Positions 35,250 through 50,356 of a stretch of 64,000 bases of DNA are shown in pieces. The stretch covers positions 1 to 64,000 of the forward strand of contig JAJYMB010000076.1 of the NCBI GenBank assembly GCA_021787365.1, written 5' to 3'. Every line of letters starts with the position of its first letter. Positions within the stretch are counted from its first letter, which is position 1. Source of the DNA: Actinomycetes bacterium (GTDB lineage Bacteria > Actinomycetota > Acidimicrobiia > Acidimicrobiales > Palsa-688). The notes under the pieces were generated by a model. The model was not told the origin of the DNA. It searched no databases and was given only the letters and a program-made list of their open reading frames with translations. Made by a program: the position numbers and the translations under genes.

Positions 35250-35993
35250 CTAGGCGCGCTGGCCTTGGCGGCGCACCGCTTCGGTTGCGGCTGCGACCGC
35301 CTCGGGGTCGCCGAGCCAGCGCCCGCCGGCCTGGAGCGGCTGGAGGCCCTTGTCCAGTTCGTAGACGATGGGGACGCCCGTTGGGATCTCGAGCTTCGAG
35401 ACGGTCTCGCCGTCCATCTGGTCGAGGTGCTTGATGAGCGCGCGCAGGCTGTTGCCGTGGGCCGCCACCAGCACGACCTTGCCGGCGAGGAGGTCAGGGG
35501 CGATCGCGTCGTACCAGTAAGGCACCATCCGCACCACCACGTCGGCCAGGCACTCCGTCCTCGGTACCACTCCGGGCACGTAGCGGGGGTCGGCTGACAC
35601 GTCATAAGCGCTGCCGGGCTCGAGAGGTGGGGGCGGCACGTCGTAGCTGCGCCGCCAAAGCCGGAACTGCTCGTCGCCATAGCGGTCGCGGGTCTCTGCC
35701 TTGTCTAGGCCGGTGAGGCCCCCATAATGGCGCTCGTTGAGCCTCCAGTGGCGGTGGACCGGGATCCACAGGCGGCCCATCTCCTCCTGGAGGATGTTGA
35801 GGGTGCGGATAGCCCGGGTAAGCACCGACGTATGGGCGACGTCAGGGAGGAGCCCCTCTTCGGCCAGGAGGCGGCCGGCCTGGTGGGCCTCGTCCTCACC
35901 CTGCGCGGAGAGGTCGACGTCCCACCAACCGGTGAAGCGGTTCTCCAGGTTCCAGGCGCTTTGACCGTGACGTACGAGCAGGAGAGTTGCCAT
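35250..35993 (-). CDS. gpmA: 2,3-bisphosphoglycerate-dependent phosphoglycerate mutase
   Basis: A 247-residue histidine-phosphatase-fold enzyme of glycolysis/gluconeogenesis. The phosphohistidine motif is [20 protein letters not shown] (H9), followed by [30 protein letters not shown] and the second catalytic His in [17 protein letters not shown]. Length and motifs match dPGM (GpmA). It is transcribed away from the dnaK operon, with 223 bases between the two starts. Confidence 0.95.
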   Translation of the reverse strand: MATLLLVRHGQSAWNLENRFTGWWDVDLSAQGEDEAHQAGRLLAEEGLLPDVAHTSVLTRAIRTLNILQEEMGRLWIPVHRHWRLNERHYGGLTGLDKAETRDRYGDEQFRLWRRSYDVPPPPLEPGSAYDVSADPRYVPGVVPRTECLADVVVRMVPYWYDAIAPDLLAGKVVLVAAHGNSLRALIKHLDQMDGETVSKLEIPTGVPIVYELDKGLQPLQAGGRWLGDPEAVAAATEAVRRQGQRA

Positions 35994-36084
35994 ACCGCCA
36001 AGCTACCGTCGCCGGCCCGAAGGCGACGCGGCCCAAAGGTCATAAGCCAGCGTGACCAGGTACTATCCACAAGCGACCAACTTT

Positions 36085-36105
36085 CTTGATACGAAGGCAC
36101 TCAAC
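36085..36105 (+). promoter_or_regulatory. HAIR-like element (HspR operator) upstream of dnaK
   Basis: CTTGATA-CGAAGGC-ACTCAAC keeps the CTTGAxT-N7-AxTCAAG layout of the actinobacterial HspR inverted repeat, with mismatches in the outer arms. It lies 112 bases before the dnaK ATG, and the regulator is encoded at the end of the same operon. Confidence 0.7.
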
Positions 36106-36162
36106 TTCGCTACCATGGGCCGTGGACAAACGACCGGGACCAACAGACCGGGACCAACATGA

Positions 36163-38084
<1,922 letters not shown>

Positions 38085-38085
<1 letters not shown>

Positions 38086-38807
38086 TGGGCCCCGGTACCA
38101 ACCAGCAACGCTGGGCGGAGGCGCCAGAAGGTTCCCAGCCGGAAGACAACGGGGGCGCCGGCGCTCACGCCGGCGGTCCTTTGCCCCAGGCTGAGGCGTC
38201 TGGCGCGCCGCCCGGCCGTTTGGCCCACGACGCCGGGACGCCTGAACAGCCGCCCGGTGAGCGCGGCCCCCGCGCCGAGGGCGGAACTGGCGGCGAAGCG
38301 CCAGAGGGCGCCGGCGACGAGCAGGTGCCGGGCACCGCGGGCCCTACTTCTGCGCCCGCCGCCGAAGCCGACCTGGCTTCGCTGCTGGTAGAAGTCGAGC
38401 ACCAGCGCGACGAGTACCTCGACGCGCTCCGCCGCCTGCAGGCCGAGTTCGACAACTACCGCAAACGCATGGAGCGCCACCAGCGGGAGGTCGCAGACAA
38501 CGCCGCCGGCAGGTTGGTGAAGGAGCTCCTGCCCGTCTTGGACACGGCCGACCTGGCCCTTGCCCATGGGGGCGGGGAAGAAGTGAAGCACGTCGCGGGC
38601 GCCCTTTTCGACATACTCTCCAAGCAGGGCTTGGAACGCATCGACCCCGAGGGCCAGCCCTTCGACCCCGAGCACCACGACGCGGTCGCCCACGAGCCGG
38701 CTGAAAGCGACGACACCGCCGAGCCCCTCGTCAGCGAAGTGATGCGCGCCGGCTACCGCTGGAATGGCCGCGCCCTGCGTCCGGCCATGGTGAAGGTCAG
38801 GGGCTGA
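38085..38807 (+). CDS. grpE: Nucleotide exchange factor GrpE
   Basis: A 240-residue GrpE whose ATG overlaps the dnaK stop (TGATG). Residues 1-95 are disordered and rich in Gly, Pro and Glu. The conserved part begins with the coiled coil VEHQRDEYLDALRRLQAEFD and NYRKRMERHQREV, then the beta-domain signature PEHHDAVAHEPAESDD and GYRWNGRALRPAMVKV. It is longer than average because of the N-terminus. It releases ADP from DnaK. Confidence 0.94.
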
Positions 38808-38809
38808 AC

Positions 38810-39973
38810 ATGGCACCTCAGCGCGAGTGGCTGGACAAGGACTACTACAAGGTCCTGGGCGTCTCGAAAGACGCCTCGGACAAGGAGATCGCTCGCGCCT
38901 ACCGCAAGCTTGCCAAGCAGTACCACCCAGACGCCCACCCAGGCTCGGAAGAGCGCTTCAAGGAGATCTCGGCCGCCTACGACGTGGTAGGCGACGCAGC
39001 CAAGCGCAAGGAGTACGACGAGGTCCGTTCCCTCTCGGAGAGAGGGTTCGCCGGCAACCCCTTCGCCGGCGCCGGCGCGAACGGCAGTGGTGCCACCTTC
39101 TCGAGCTTCGGGATGGACGACCTCGGCGACCTGCTCGGCAACATCTTCGGCCGCGCATCCAGGAGGGGCCGTCCCGGCACCGCCGGCCCCGGGCCGGGCG
39201 GAGCGCTCGGGCCGCAGCGTGGGCAGGACATCGAGGCACAGCTGCACCTGTCTTTTGCCGACGCCGTGCACGGCGCGACCACCACTGTCAACGTGACCTC
39301 CGACGCCGTGTGCTCGACCTGCCATGGCTCCGGCGCGGCGCCAGGGACCGCTCCTGCGGCGTGCTCGGTCTGCGGCGGGCGCGGAGTGGTCAACGAAAAC
39401 CAGGGCATGTTCTCCTTCAGCCAGCCCTGCCCCGCTTGCGGCGGTACCGGGACGAAGGTGGAGGTACCCTGCCCCGCCTGCCACGGCCGGGGGACCGAGC
39501 GGCGCGCCCGCCAGGTGAAGGCGCGCATCCCACCCGGCGTCGAGGACGGCCAGCGCATCAGGCTCCCCCGTCGCGGGGGGGCAGGGCGCTTCGGCGGCCC
39601 GCCAGGCGACCTCTACGTCGTCGTTCGGGTCGCGCCCGACCCGGTTTTCACGCAAAGAGGTCACGACCTCCAGGTGAGGGTGCCCATCACCTTCGCCGAA
39701 GCGGCCCTCGGCACGACCGTTTCGGTGCCGACGTTGGACGGCAAGCCGGTGTCGGTAAAGGTCCCAGCGGGGACGCGCTCGGGCAAGGTGTTCCGGGTGA
39801 AGGGCCACGGCGTACCGGCGCCAGGGAAACCGGGGGACCTCCTGGTGAGCTTCGACATCGACGTGCCGGAAAAGTTGTCTGCCGAACAGAAGCGCGCCGT
39901 CGAAGCCTTGGCGCGAGCTTCCGAGCGCGAGGGCGACAAGCTCCGTGAGAAATTGGGGGCCTCGGCCCGGTGA
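38810..39973 (+). CDS. dnaJ: Chaperone DnaJ (Hsp40)
   Basis: A 387-residue type I J-protein. The J-domain (residues 10-75) has YRKLAKQYHPDAHPGS with the HPD motif, followed by a Gly/Phe-rich region. Four CxxCxGxG-type zinc repeats are present (CSTCHGSGA, CSVCGGRG, CPACGGTG, CPACHGRG). The C-terminal substrate-binding domains follow. It is three bases after grpE, and its stop overlaps the hspR start. Confidence 0.95.
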   Translation: MAPQREWLDKDYYKVLGVSKDASDKEIARAYRKLAKQYHPDAHPGSEERFKEISAAYDVVGDAAKRKEYDEVRSLSERGFAGNPFAGAGANGSGATFSSFGMDDLGDLLGNIFGRASRRGRPGTAGPGPGGALGPQRGQDIEAQLHLSFADAVHGATTTVNVTSDAVCSTCHGSGAAPGTAPAACSVCGGRGVVNENQGMFSFSQPCPACGGTGTKVEVPCPACHGRGTERRARQVKARIPPGVEDGQRIRLPRRGGAGRFGGPPGDLYVVVRVAPDPVFTQRGHDLQVRVPITFAEAALGTTVSVPTLDGKPVSVKVPAGTRSGKVFRVKGHGVPAPGKPGDLLVSFDIDVPEKLSAEQKRAVEALARASEREGDKLREKLGASAR

Positions 39974-40404
39974 ACGAGAGCCTGATGAACGAGAGCCCCA
40001 ATGGTAAGCGGGGAGGCAGGCCCGCCGGCAAGAGGGACCGCCCCATGGCGGTCTACGTCATCTCGGTGGCGGCCGAGTTGGCCGGCGTGCACCCCCAGAC
40101 ACTTCGGATCTACGAGCGCAAAGGCCTTCTCGGGCCGGCGCGCACCCTCGGGGGCAGCCGGCGCTACAGCGACGAGGACATCGCCCTCTTGCGCCGGATA
40201 CAGGACCTCACCTCGTCAGGGCTCAACCTGGAAGGGGTAAGGCGGGTGATCGAGCTCGAGGCCGAAGTCGCGAGGCTCCGCAAGGAACTCGAGCAGGCGA
40301 GAGCAGAAGCCCGCCACGCGGTCGAGCAGGTGCACCGCCAGTACCGCCGCGACCTCGTGCCCCTCAACCTCTCGCCGGTGCGCTGGCTGCCCGGCCAGCG
40401 CTGA
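39970..40404 (+). CDS. hspR: Heat-shock repressor HspR (MerR family)
   Basis: A 144-residue MerR-type repressor. The GTG start at 39970 overlaps the dnaJ stop (GTGA). An N-terminal extension of about 25 basic residues precedes the winged helix: YVISVAAELAGVHPQTLRIY, ERKGLLGPART, GGSRRYSDEDIALLRRIQDL. A coiled coil follows (EAEVARLRKELEQARAEARH). In Streptomyces and Mycobacterium HspR, with DnaK as co-repressor, binds HAIR sites; such a site is present before dnaK. Confidence 0.93.
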   Translation: MNESLMNESPNGKRGGRPAGKRDRPMAVYVISVAAELAGVHPQTLRIYERKGLLGPARTLGGSRRYSDEDIALLRRIQDLTSSGLNLEGVRRVIELEAEVARLRKELEQARAEARHAVEQVHRQYRRDLVPLNLSPVRWLPGQR

Positions 40405-40430
40405 CTATTCGAAGGAGTTAGACCAAGAAG

Positions 40431-42935
<2,505 letters not shown>

Positions 42936-42944
42936 GGCTGCCGG

Positions 42945-42970
42945 GCCGGGGCCGGGCCGGCGGCCCCGGC
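42945..42970 (+). terminator. GC-rich hairpin after clpB
   Basis: GCCGGGGCCG-N6-CGGCCCCGGC starts ten bases after the clpB stop. There is no following T-run, as is usual for high-GC actinobacteria, so termination is inferred from position. Confidence 0.5.
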
Positions 42971-43018
42971 GGGGCCGGGCCGGCGCCAGGCGCTCGAGTC
43001 ATCACGCCCGAGTGCGAT

Positions 43019-43102
43019 CTTGTAGACGTAAGTGGCCAAATAAGCCGTTTTCGTCTGCAAGAATGTTGCCGGCGCAGAGTACGCCGGCGCAACATCTGCG
43101 CC
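43019..43102. terminator. Inverted-repeat cluster between convergent clpB and the Fur-family gene
   Basis: CTTGTAGACG (43019-43028) pairs with CGTCTGCAAG (43052-43061). ATGTTGCCGGCG (43063-43074) pairs with CGCCGGCGCAACAT (43082-43095) with a two-base bulge. GGCGCAG (43071-43077) can alternatively pair with CTGCGCC (43096-43102). Lying between two convergent genes, a bidirectional terminator is the simplest reading. Confidence 0.45.
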
Positions 43103-43113
43103 GGCGGGCAGCC

Positions 43114-43581
43114 CTAGCCCCCCTCCTCGCAGGCTTGGCAACGGCCGAGCATGGCGAAGTGGTGAGGGTCGATCGTGAAGCCCATCTCGGCTTTGACCGT
43201 GCCGGCCAGGTCGGCGAACAACTCGTCGGGAGCCTCCAGGGTCGCACCGCAGACCTCGCAGATGAAGTGCCCGTGCGCCAGTGTGGCGAGCTGGTAGGCG
43301 GCAGGGCCGTGGCCCATGTGGGCGTGGACCACCACGCCGAGGCGCTCCAAGTCCTCGACGTTGCGGTAGATGGTCGAGATGTGGACATCGGGCGCGCGAG
43401 CCTGGACCGCCTCCGCCAGCTCCTCTGCCGTCATGTGGCCGTCCGCCTCGAAGAGGACCTCCAAGAGGACCCGCCGCGATGGCGTAGCCCGCCCTCCCCG
43501 GGCCCGCACGAGCCGGAGCACCTCGTCCACCGAGGACGCGCCCCGGCCGGCGCCGGCGGCCGGGCTGAGCGGCTTGCTCAT
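43114..43581 (-). CDS. Fur-family metalloregulator, probably nickel-responsive Nur
   Basis: A 155-residue Fur-type repressor from the ATG at 43581; the frame is open upstream through a 24-base direct repeat, but MSKPLSP is the natural start. The winged helix reads RATPSRRVLLEVLFEADGHM, HISTIYRNVEDLERLGVV. The dimerisation domain has the metal-binding HGHFICEVCG and the C-terminal CQAC, two CxxC pairs for structural zinc. It is divergent from a NiCoT-type nickel permease whose promoter contains TTGCGA-N5-TCGCAA, resembling the TTGC-containing box of Streptomyces Nur. Nur is therefore favoured over Fur or Zur, by context; direct metal ligands cannot be assigned. Confidence 0.8.
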   Translation of the reverse strand: MSKPLSPAAGAGRGASSVDEVLRLVRARGGRATPSRRVLLEVLFEADGHMTAEELAEAVQARAPDVHISTIYRNVEDLERLGVVVHAHMGHGPAAYQLATLAHGHFICEVCGATLEAPDELFADLAGTVKAEMGFTIDPHHFAMLGRCQACEEGG

Positions 43582-43586
43582 CTCTA

Positions 43587-43634
43587 CCCACGTTAGGACC
43601 AGCCCATCTGCCCACGTTGGGACCGGGCCATCCG
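43587..43634. repeat. 24-base direct repeat in the leader of the Fur-family gene
   Basis: CCCACGTTAGGACCAGCCCA(TCTG) at 43587-43610 is repeated at 43611-43634 with four substitutions. It ends six bases before the start codon of the regulator, so it lies in its leader or operator region. Confidence 0.7.
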
Positions 43635-43658
43635 CCCCGAACACCCCTCGGGATCTTA

Positions 43659-43687
43659 TTGCGATCCGGTCGCAACTGCGCTAGGGT
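43659..43687 (+). promoter_or_regulatory. NiCoT promoter overlapped by a Nur-like box
   Basis: TTGCGA (43659-43664) and TAGGGT (43682-43687) are 17 bases apart. The inverted repeat TTGCGA-TCCGG-TCGCAA (43659-43675) covers the -35 and half of the spacer, so a bound repressor would block the permease promoter. Confidence 0.65.
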
Positions 43688-43740
43688 GGCTGCTAGCAGT
43701 CGCCACGAACGCCGCCGCCGGGGCGGCGGCAGGAGCGGAG

Positions 43741-44919
43741 ATGGACGTGCGTGAAGGACAGGGCCGGGAGGCGGTAGGTACCGCGCAGGTGCCCGCAATG
43801 GGCGCCAAGCAGATGCTGAGGGAGTCGTTCGCGGCCTTCTCTCCGGTGGAGCGCCGGCGGGTCGTGGCCATGTACGGCTCGATCGTGTTCCTCCACGCCG
43901 CTGGCTTCTTCGTCTTTGCCGCGTTCGTCGTCCCGGCCCACTACCGCGGGCTCGGCATCAGCGTGAGCGTGCTCGCCTACACCCTCGGGCTCCGCCACGC
44001 CTTCGACGCCGACCACATATCGGCGATCGACAACACGACGCGCAAGTCCATAGGCGAGCGCCGGGGCTCGGGCCAGCCTCGGCCCCTGGCCTACGGGTAC
44101 TTCTTCTCCTTCGGCCACTCGAGCGTCGTCGTCGCCCTCGGGGTCGGGCTGATAATCGCAGAAAGGACGGTCTTCAACGCCGTCTCCAACGGCAGGTCAG
44201 GTCTCGAGTCCTTCGGTGGCGTGTTCGGGACCATGGTGTCGGCGAGCTTCTTGTTCCTGATCGGCCTGCTCAACCTGGTGGTGCTGGCGGGGATCGTCCG
44301 GGTGTTCCGGTCCATGCGGCGCGGCCTCTACGACGAGGCCGAGCTCGAGCGCCAGCTCGACAACCGGGGCTTTTTCTACCGGTTCTTCGGGCGCTGGATG
44401 AAGGCGATCAGCAAGGAATGGCAGATGTACCCCGTCGGGGTCCTCTTCGGCCTCGGTTTCGACACCGCCACCGAGGTCGCCCTCCTCGCCACGACCGCCT
44501 TCTACGCCTCGCAGCACGTCCCCTGGTACGCCATCCTCTGCCTGCCCATATTGTTCACGGCCGGGATGGCGCTCATGGACACTACCGATGGGATCTTCAT
44601 GAACGTGGCCTACGGGTGGGCATTTTTCAACCCCGTGCGCAAGGTGTACTACAACCTGGCCATAACGGGGCTCTCCGTGGCTATCTGCTTTTTCATCGGT
44701 GGGGTCGAAGCGCTCGGCCTGCTGGCGACGGAGATCCCGGGCCTCAGCCACCACAGCGGCTTTTGGGGTTTCATGTACAACTTCAACATCAACACGGCGG
44801 GCTTCGTGATAGTGGGCATGTTCGTGGGGACCTGGGCGGCGGCCGCGCTTTTCTGGCGCTACGCCAGAGTCGAGGAGCGCTGGGGCGCCAGGCTGAAGGC
44901 GGCCGAGACCGAGCCCTGA
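43741..44919 (+). CDS. HoxN/NixA-type nickel/cobalt permease (NiCoT)
   Basis: A 392-residue membrane protein with eight or so helices. The NiCoT signature is in helix II: LGLRHAFDADHISAIDNTTR. Other family blocks are YFFSFGHSSVVVALGVGL, VGVLFGLGFDTATEVALLA and GMALMDTTDGIFMN. A GGAGCGGAG site precedes the ATG. Imported Ni2+ (or Co2+) would serve nickel enzymes; a LarA-type nickel-pincer enzyme is encoded about 6 kb downstream. Divergent from the Fur-family gene with a shared control region. Confidence 0.93.
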   Translation: MDVREGQGREAVGTAQVPAMGAKQMLRESFAAFSPVERRRVVAMYGSIVFLHAAGFFVFAAFVVPAHYRGLGISVSVLAYTLGLRHAFDADHISAIDNTTRKSIGERRGSGQPRPLAYGYFFSFGHSSVVVALGVGLIIAERTVFNAVSNGRSGLESFGGVFGTMVSASFLFLIGLLNLVVLAGIVRVFRSMRRGLYDEAELERQLDNRGFFYRFFGRWMKAISKEWQMYPVGVLFGLGFDTATEVALLATTAFYASQHVPWYAILCLPILFTAGMALMDTTDGIFMNVAYGWAFFNPVRKVYYNLAITGLSVAICFFIGGVEALGLLATEIPGLSHHSGFWGFMYNFNINTAGFVIVGMFVGTWAAAALFWRYARVEERWGARLKAAETEP

Positions 44920-44969
44920 CCGGGGGCGGCCGCCAGCTACCGGCCGGTCCCCGGCGCTCGACGAGGTAG

Positions 44970-47535
<2,566 letters not shown>

Positions 47536-47539
<4 letters not shown>

Positions 47540-47985
47540 AGGTCGCCGTGCTGATGGGCTCGGCCAGCGACAAGGCGAAGATGGCGCCGGCCACGGAACT
47601 GCTCGAGCAGTTCGGCATCGAGGCGGCCGAGGAGGTCATGTCGGCGCACCGGACGCCCGAAGTAGTGGCTGACTTCGCGTCCCGGGCGCGTGAGATGGGC
47701 TTCGGGGCGATCATCTGCGGGGCGGGCATGGCCGCCCACCTCGCCGGCGCCGTGGCGGCGCGCACCACATTGCCGGTGATCGGGGTCCCGCTCTCGGGGA
47801 GCGCACTGTCGGGCGTCGACGCCCTGTACGCGACGGTCCAGATGCCGCGGGGTTTCCCGGTCGCCACGGTGGCGATCGACGGGGCTGCCAACGCGGCGTT
47901 GCTGGCGGCAGAAATCCTCGCCGTGCACGACGCCGGCGTGGCCGAGCGCCTAGCCGAGTACCGGGCCGGCTTCGCCAAGCGTTAG
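47536..47985 (+). CDS. purE: N5-carboxyaminoimidazole ribonucleotide mutase PurE
   Basis: A 149-residue class I PurE; the GTG at 47536 overlaps the purD stop. Motifs: [15 protein letters not shown] (GSxSD), [15 protein letters not shown] and [21 protein letters not shown] partner PurK is not in the window. Its 3' end overlaps the convergent purS gene by 36 bases. Confidence 0.94.
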
Positions 47986-48228
47986 CACGCTCACCGTCGC
48001 CTGTTCGATCACAGGGTTGGCCAGCAGGCGCGTGCTGAGGGCTTCCGCGACCTCCCTAGCCTCGGCCGCGCCGGCCGCCTCCACGCGCAGCCGGAAAGCC
48101 TTGCCGGCCCGTACCCCGCTCACACCTGAAAAACCGAGCGCGGGCAAGGCTCGCTCAATCGTCGCGCCCTGCGGGTCGGCGATACCAGGCCGTAGTTGCA
48201 CCTCGACCAGCACCTCGAACTCGGCCAC
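47950..48228 (-). CDS. purS: FGAM synthetase small subunit PurS
   Basis: A 92-residue PurS ([20 protein letters not shown], then [16 protein letters not shown]). PurS bridges PurQ and PurL in the three-part FGAM synthetase. Here it is on the opposite strand to purQ and purL and 16 bases downstream of purC, with which it is probably cotranscribed. The stop lies inside the convergent purE. Confidence 0.9.
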   Translation of the reverse strand: MAEFEVLVEVQLRPGIADPQGATIERALPALGFSGVSGVRAGKAFRLRVEAAGAAEAREVAEALSTRLLANPVIEQATVSVLTLGEAGPVLG

Positions 48229-48243
48229 GGTGCTTTGCTCGGC

Positions 48244-49155
48244 CTAGTCGCCCGGCGGGGCGGCTACAGGCGCTCCGCCCACCCCCGGCCAGCGGGAAAA
48301 GGACAGGCCGCTCAGGCGCTCGTAGGCCTCGATGTAACGGGCCCTGGTCGAGGCGACGACCTCGGGGGGCAGGGCAGGCGGCGGGGGCAACTTGTCCCAG
48401 CCGCTCGTCTCGAGCCAGTCCCGGAGCGGCTGCTTGTCGAACGACGGTGGGACCGTCCCGGGCTCGTAACGGTCCACCGGCCAAAAACGCGAGGAGTCCG
48501 GCGTCAGTATCTCGTCGCAAATGGCGAGCTCGCCGTCGATGAAACCGAGCTCGAACTTGGTGTCGGCGATAATTATCCCCCGGGCTGACGCCCGCTCGGC
48601 GCCGAGGCGATAGGCCTCGAGGGATATCTCCCGCGCCGCCGAAGCCACTTTGTCCCCCACGAGGCCCGCTGCGGCCTCGAAGCTTATGTTCTCGTCGTGG
48701 CCCGACGCGGCTTTGGTGGAAGGCGTGAAAACTGGCTCGGGCAGCTTGTCGGACTGGCGCATACCTTCCGGCAAGGGCTGGCCGTGCATGGTGCGCGAGC
48801 GCTTGTACTCCGCCCACGCAGAGCCCGAAAGATAACCCCGCACGATGCACTCGATCGGCAACATCTGAGCCTTGCGGACCAACATCGAACGTCCCTCCGC
48901 ATAGGCCGGGTCGATGCCCGCCGCGGCGAGCTCGGCGGCGGGAGGAGCCTCGGTCTGGAGCAGATGGTTGGGGGCCACGCCGGCGAGCTCCGCAGCCCAG
49001 AACGCCGTCAGCGCAGTGAGGACCCTCCCCTTGTCCGGGACGGGCTCGGCCATGACGACGTCGAAGGCAGACACACGGTCAGAAGTGACGAACAACAGCC
49101 TGTCCGGGCCGAGCTCGTACACGTCACGCACTTTTCCGGAATAGACATGCCGCAC
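48244..49155 (-). CDS. purC: SAICAR synthetase PurC
   Basis: A 303-residue enzyme of the longer, actinobacterial type. It starts MRHVYSGKVRDVYELGPDRL and has VTSDRVSAFDVVMAEPVPDK, PIECIVRGYLSGSAWAEYKR and IIADTKFELGFIDGELAICD, all diagnostic. It adds aspartate to CAIR. Upstream of purS in the same direction. Confidence 0.95.
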   Translation of the reverse strand: MRHVYSGKVRDVYELGPDRLLFVTSDRVSAFDVVMAEPVPDKGRVLTALTAFWAAELAGVAPNHLLQTEAPPAAELAAAGIDPAYAEGRSMLVRKAQMLPIECIVRGYLSGSAWAEYKRSRTMHGQPLPEGMRQSDKLPEPVFTPSTKAASGHDENISFEAAAGLVGDKVASAAREISLEAYRLGAERASARGIIIADTKFELGFIDGELAICDEILTPDSSRFWPVDRYEPGTVPPSFDKQPLRDWLETSGWDKLPPPPALPPEVVASTRARYIEAYERLSGLSFSRWPGVGGAPVAAPPGD

Positions 49156-49284
49156 ACCCCAACGGTAGCGGCTCGGCGGTGGCGAGGGGAAGCTTCATGC
49201 CGGTGCAGTGTGAGGACGCCAGCCTGAGCCGCCAGCTCGAGCGGGCGCCCGACGCCTAGGATTTACCTGTGACCGAGAGCGGGC

Positions 49285-49602
49285 GTGCCACCTAACTACC
49301 GCCAGCAGCAGGGAGCGCCCCTCTCCGGTCGGGAACGGCGGGGTTTTGCCGTGCTGGCAGGCGTGGTCGTAGCGGCCGGCGTGGGCCTCGGGACGTGGGG
49401 GCTGGCGGCCGGGGGCGGCCCGTCAACAGCGCAGGGCAAATGCGTGAGCGTCCTCGTCGCCAGTTCGACCGGGGGCGGAGAGTTGCGCCATTGCGGCAAA
49501 GGCGCCCGCAACTGGTGCACGACGCAAGCCAGCACCGCCGGGACGGTCGCCGCCGAAGCCACGGCGGCGTGCCGACGGGAGGGCTTCCTCCCCAACCACT
49601 GA
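49285..49602 (+). CDS. Small exported or membrane-anchored protein with four cysteines
   Basis: A 105-residue protein from a GTG at 49285, ending 28 bases before purQ on the same strand. It has one hydrophobic segment (FAVLAGVVVAAGVGLGTWGLAAG) and then a short outer part with Cys in GKCVSV, HCGKGARNWC and ACRREG, which could form two disulfides. No family recognised; likely cotranscribed with purQ. Confidence 0.6.
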   Translation: MPPNYRQQQGAPLSGRERRGFAVLAGVVVAAGVGLGTWGLAAGGGPSTAQGKCVSVLVASSTGGGELRHCGKGARNWCTTQASTAGTVAAEATAACRREGFLPNH

Positions 49603-49630
49603 GCTGGGAGCCGTTGGGTAGGCTGCCCAT

Positions 49631-50356
49631 GTGGCTGTGCGCGTCGGCGTGGTCGTTTTCCCAGGGACCAACTGCGAGCACGACGTGGCCGAGGCGCTCG
49701 AGCGACTGGGCGGGCAGGCGCAGCTGGTCTGGCACACGACCACCTCGCTCGACGGCCTCGACGCCTTGGTACTGCCAGGCGGTTTCGCCCATGGCGACTA
49801 CCTCCGCCCGGGCGCCATCGCCCGCTTCTCGCCGGTGATGGCCGCCGTCAACGAGTTCGCGCGTGCCGGAGGGCCGGTCGTCGGCATCTGCAACGGCTTC
49901 CAGGTACTGACTGAAGCTCACCTTCTCCCGGGCGCGTTGCAAAAAAACCGGGGCCTCACGTTTTTGTGCCAGATGGTGGAGCTGGAAGTGGCCAGCGACC
50001 GCTCCGCCCTCACGGCCGGGTTGGTGCCGGGCCGGCGCCTGCGGGTACCGGTCAACCATTTCGAAGGTAACTACACCGCTTCGGCGGAGGTCCTGGCCGC
50101 CCTGGAGAGCGAAGGCCGCGTCGTGCTGCGCTACGTCACCAACCCCAACGGCTCGGCGCACGACATCGCCGGCGTGTGCAACGAAGCGGGCAACGTCGTC
50201 GGGCTCATGCCACACCCGGAGCGAGCCTCGGGCGAACTTTTGGGCTCGAGCGACGGCCTCTTGCTCCTGGAGCCCTTGCTCGGGCGCGCGGCGGGGTGGC
50301 GCGGCCAATCGACGTCGGGCCCACAGCTGCTCGTCTCGGGCGCGTCTAACCCTTGA
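49631..50356 (+). CDS. purQ: FGAM synthetase glutaminase subunit PurQ
   Basis: A 241-residue class I glutamine amidotransferase from a GTG. VGVVVFPGTNCEHDVAEALE starts the fold; the nucleophile is in VVGICNGFQVLTEA; the second His-Glu pair is in GLMPHPERASGE. It feeds ammonia to PurL. Overlaps the convergent larA-like gene by 11 bases. Confidence 0.95.
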   Translation: MAVRVGVVVFPGTNCEHDVAEALERLGGQAQLVWHTTTSLDGLDALVLPGGFAHGDYLRPGAIARFSPVMAAVNEFARAGGPVVGICNGFQVLTEAHLLPGALQKNRGLTFLCQMVELEVASDRSALTAGLVPGRRLRVPVNHFEGNYTASAEVLAALESEGRVVLRYVTNPNGSAHDIAGVCNEAGNVVGLMPHPERASGELLGSSDGLLLLEPLLGRAAGWRGQSTSGPQLLVSGASNP

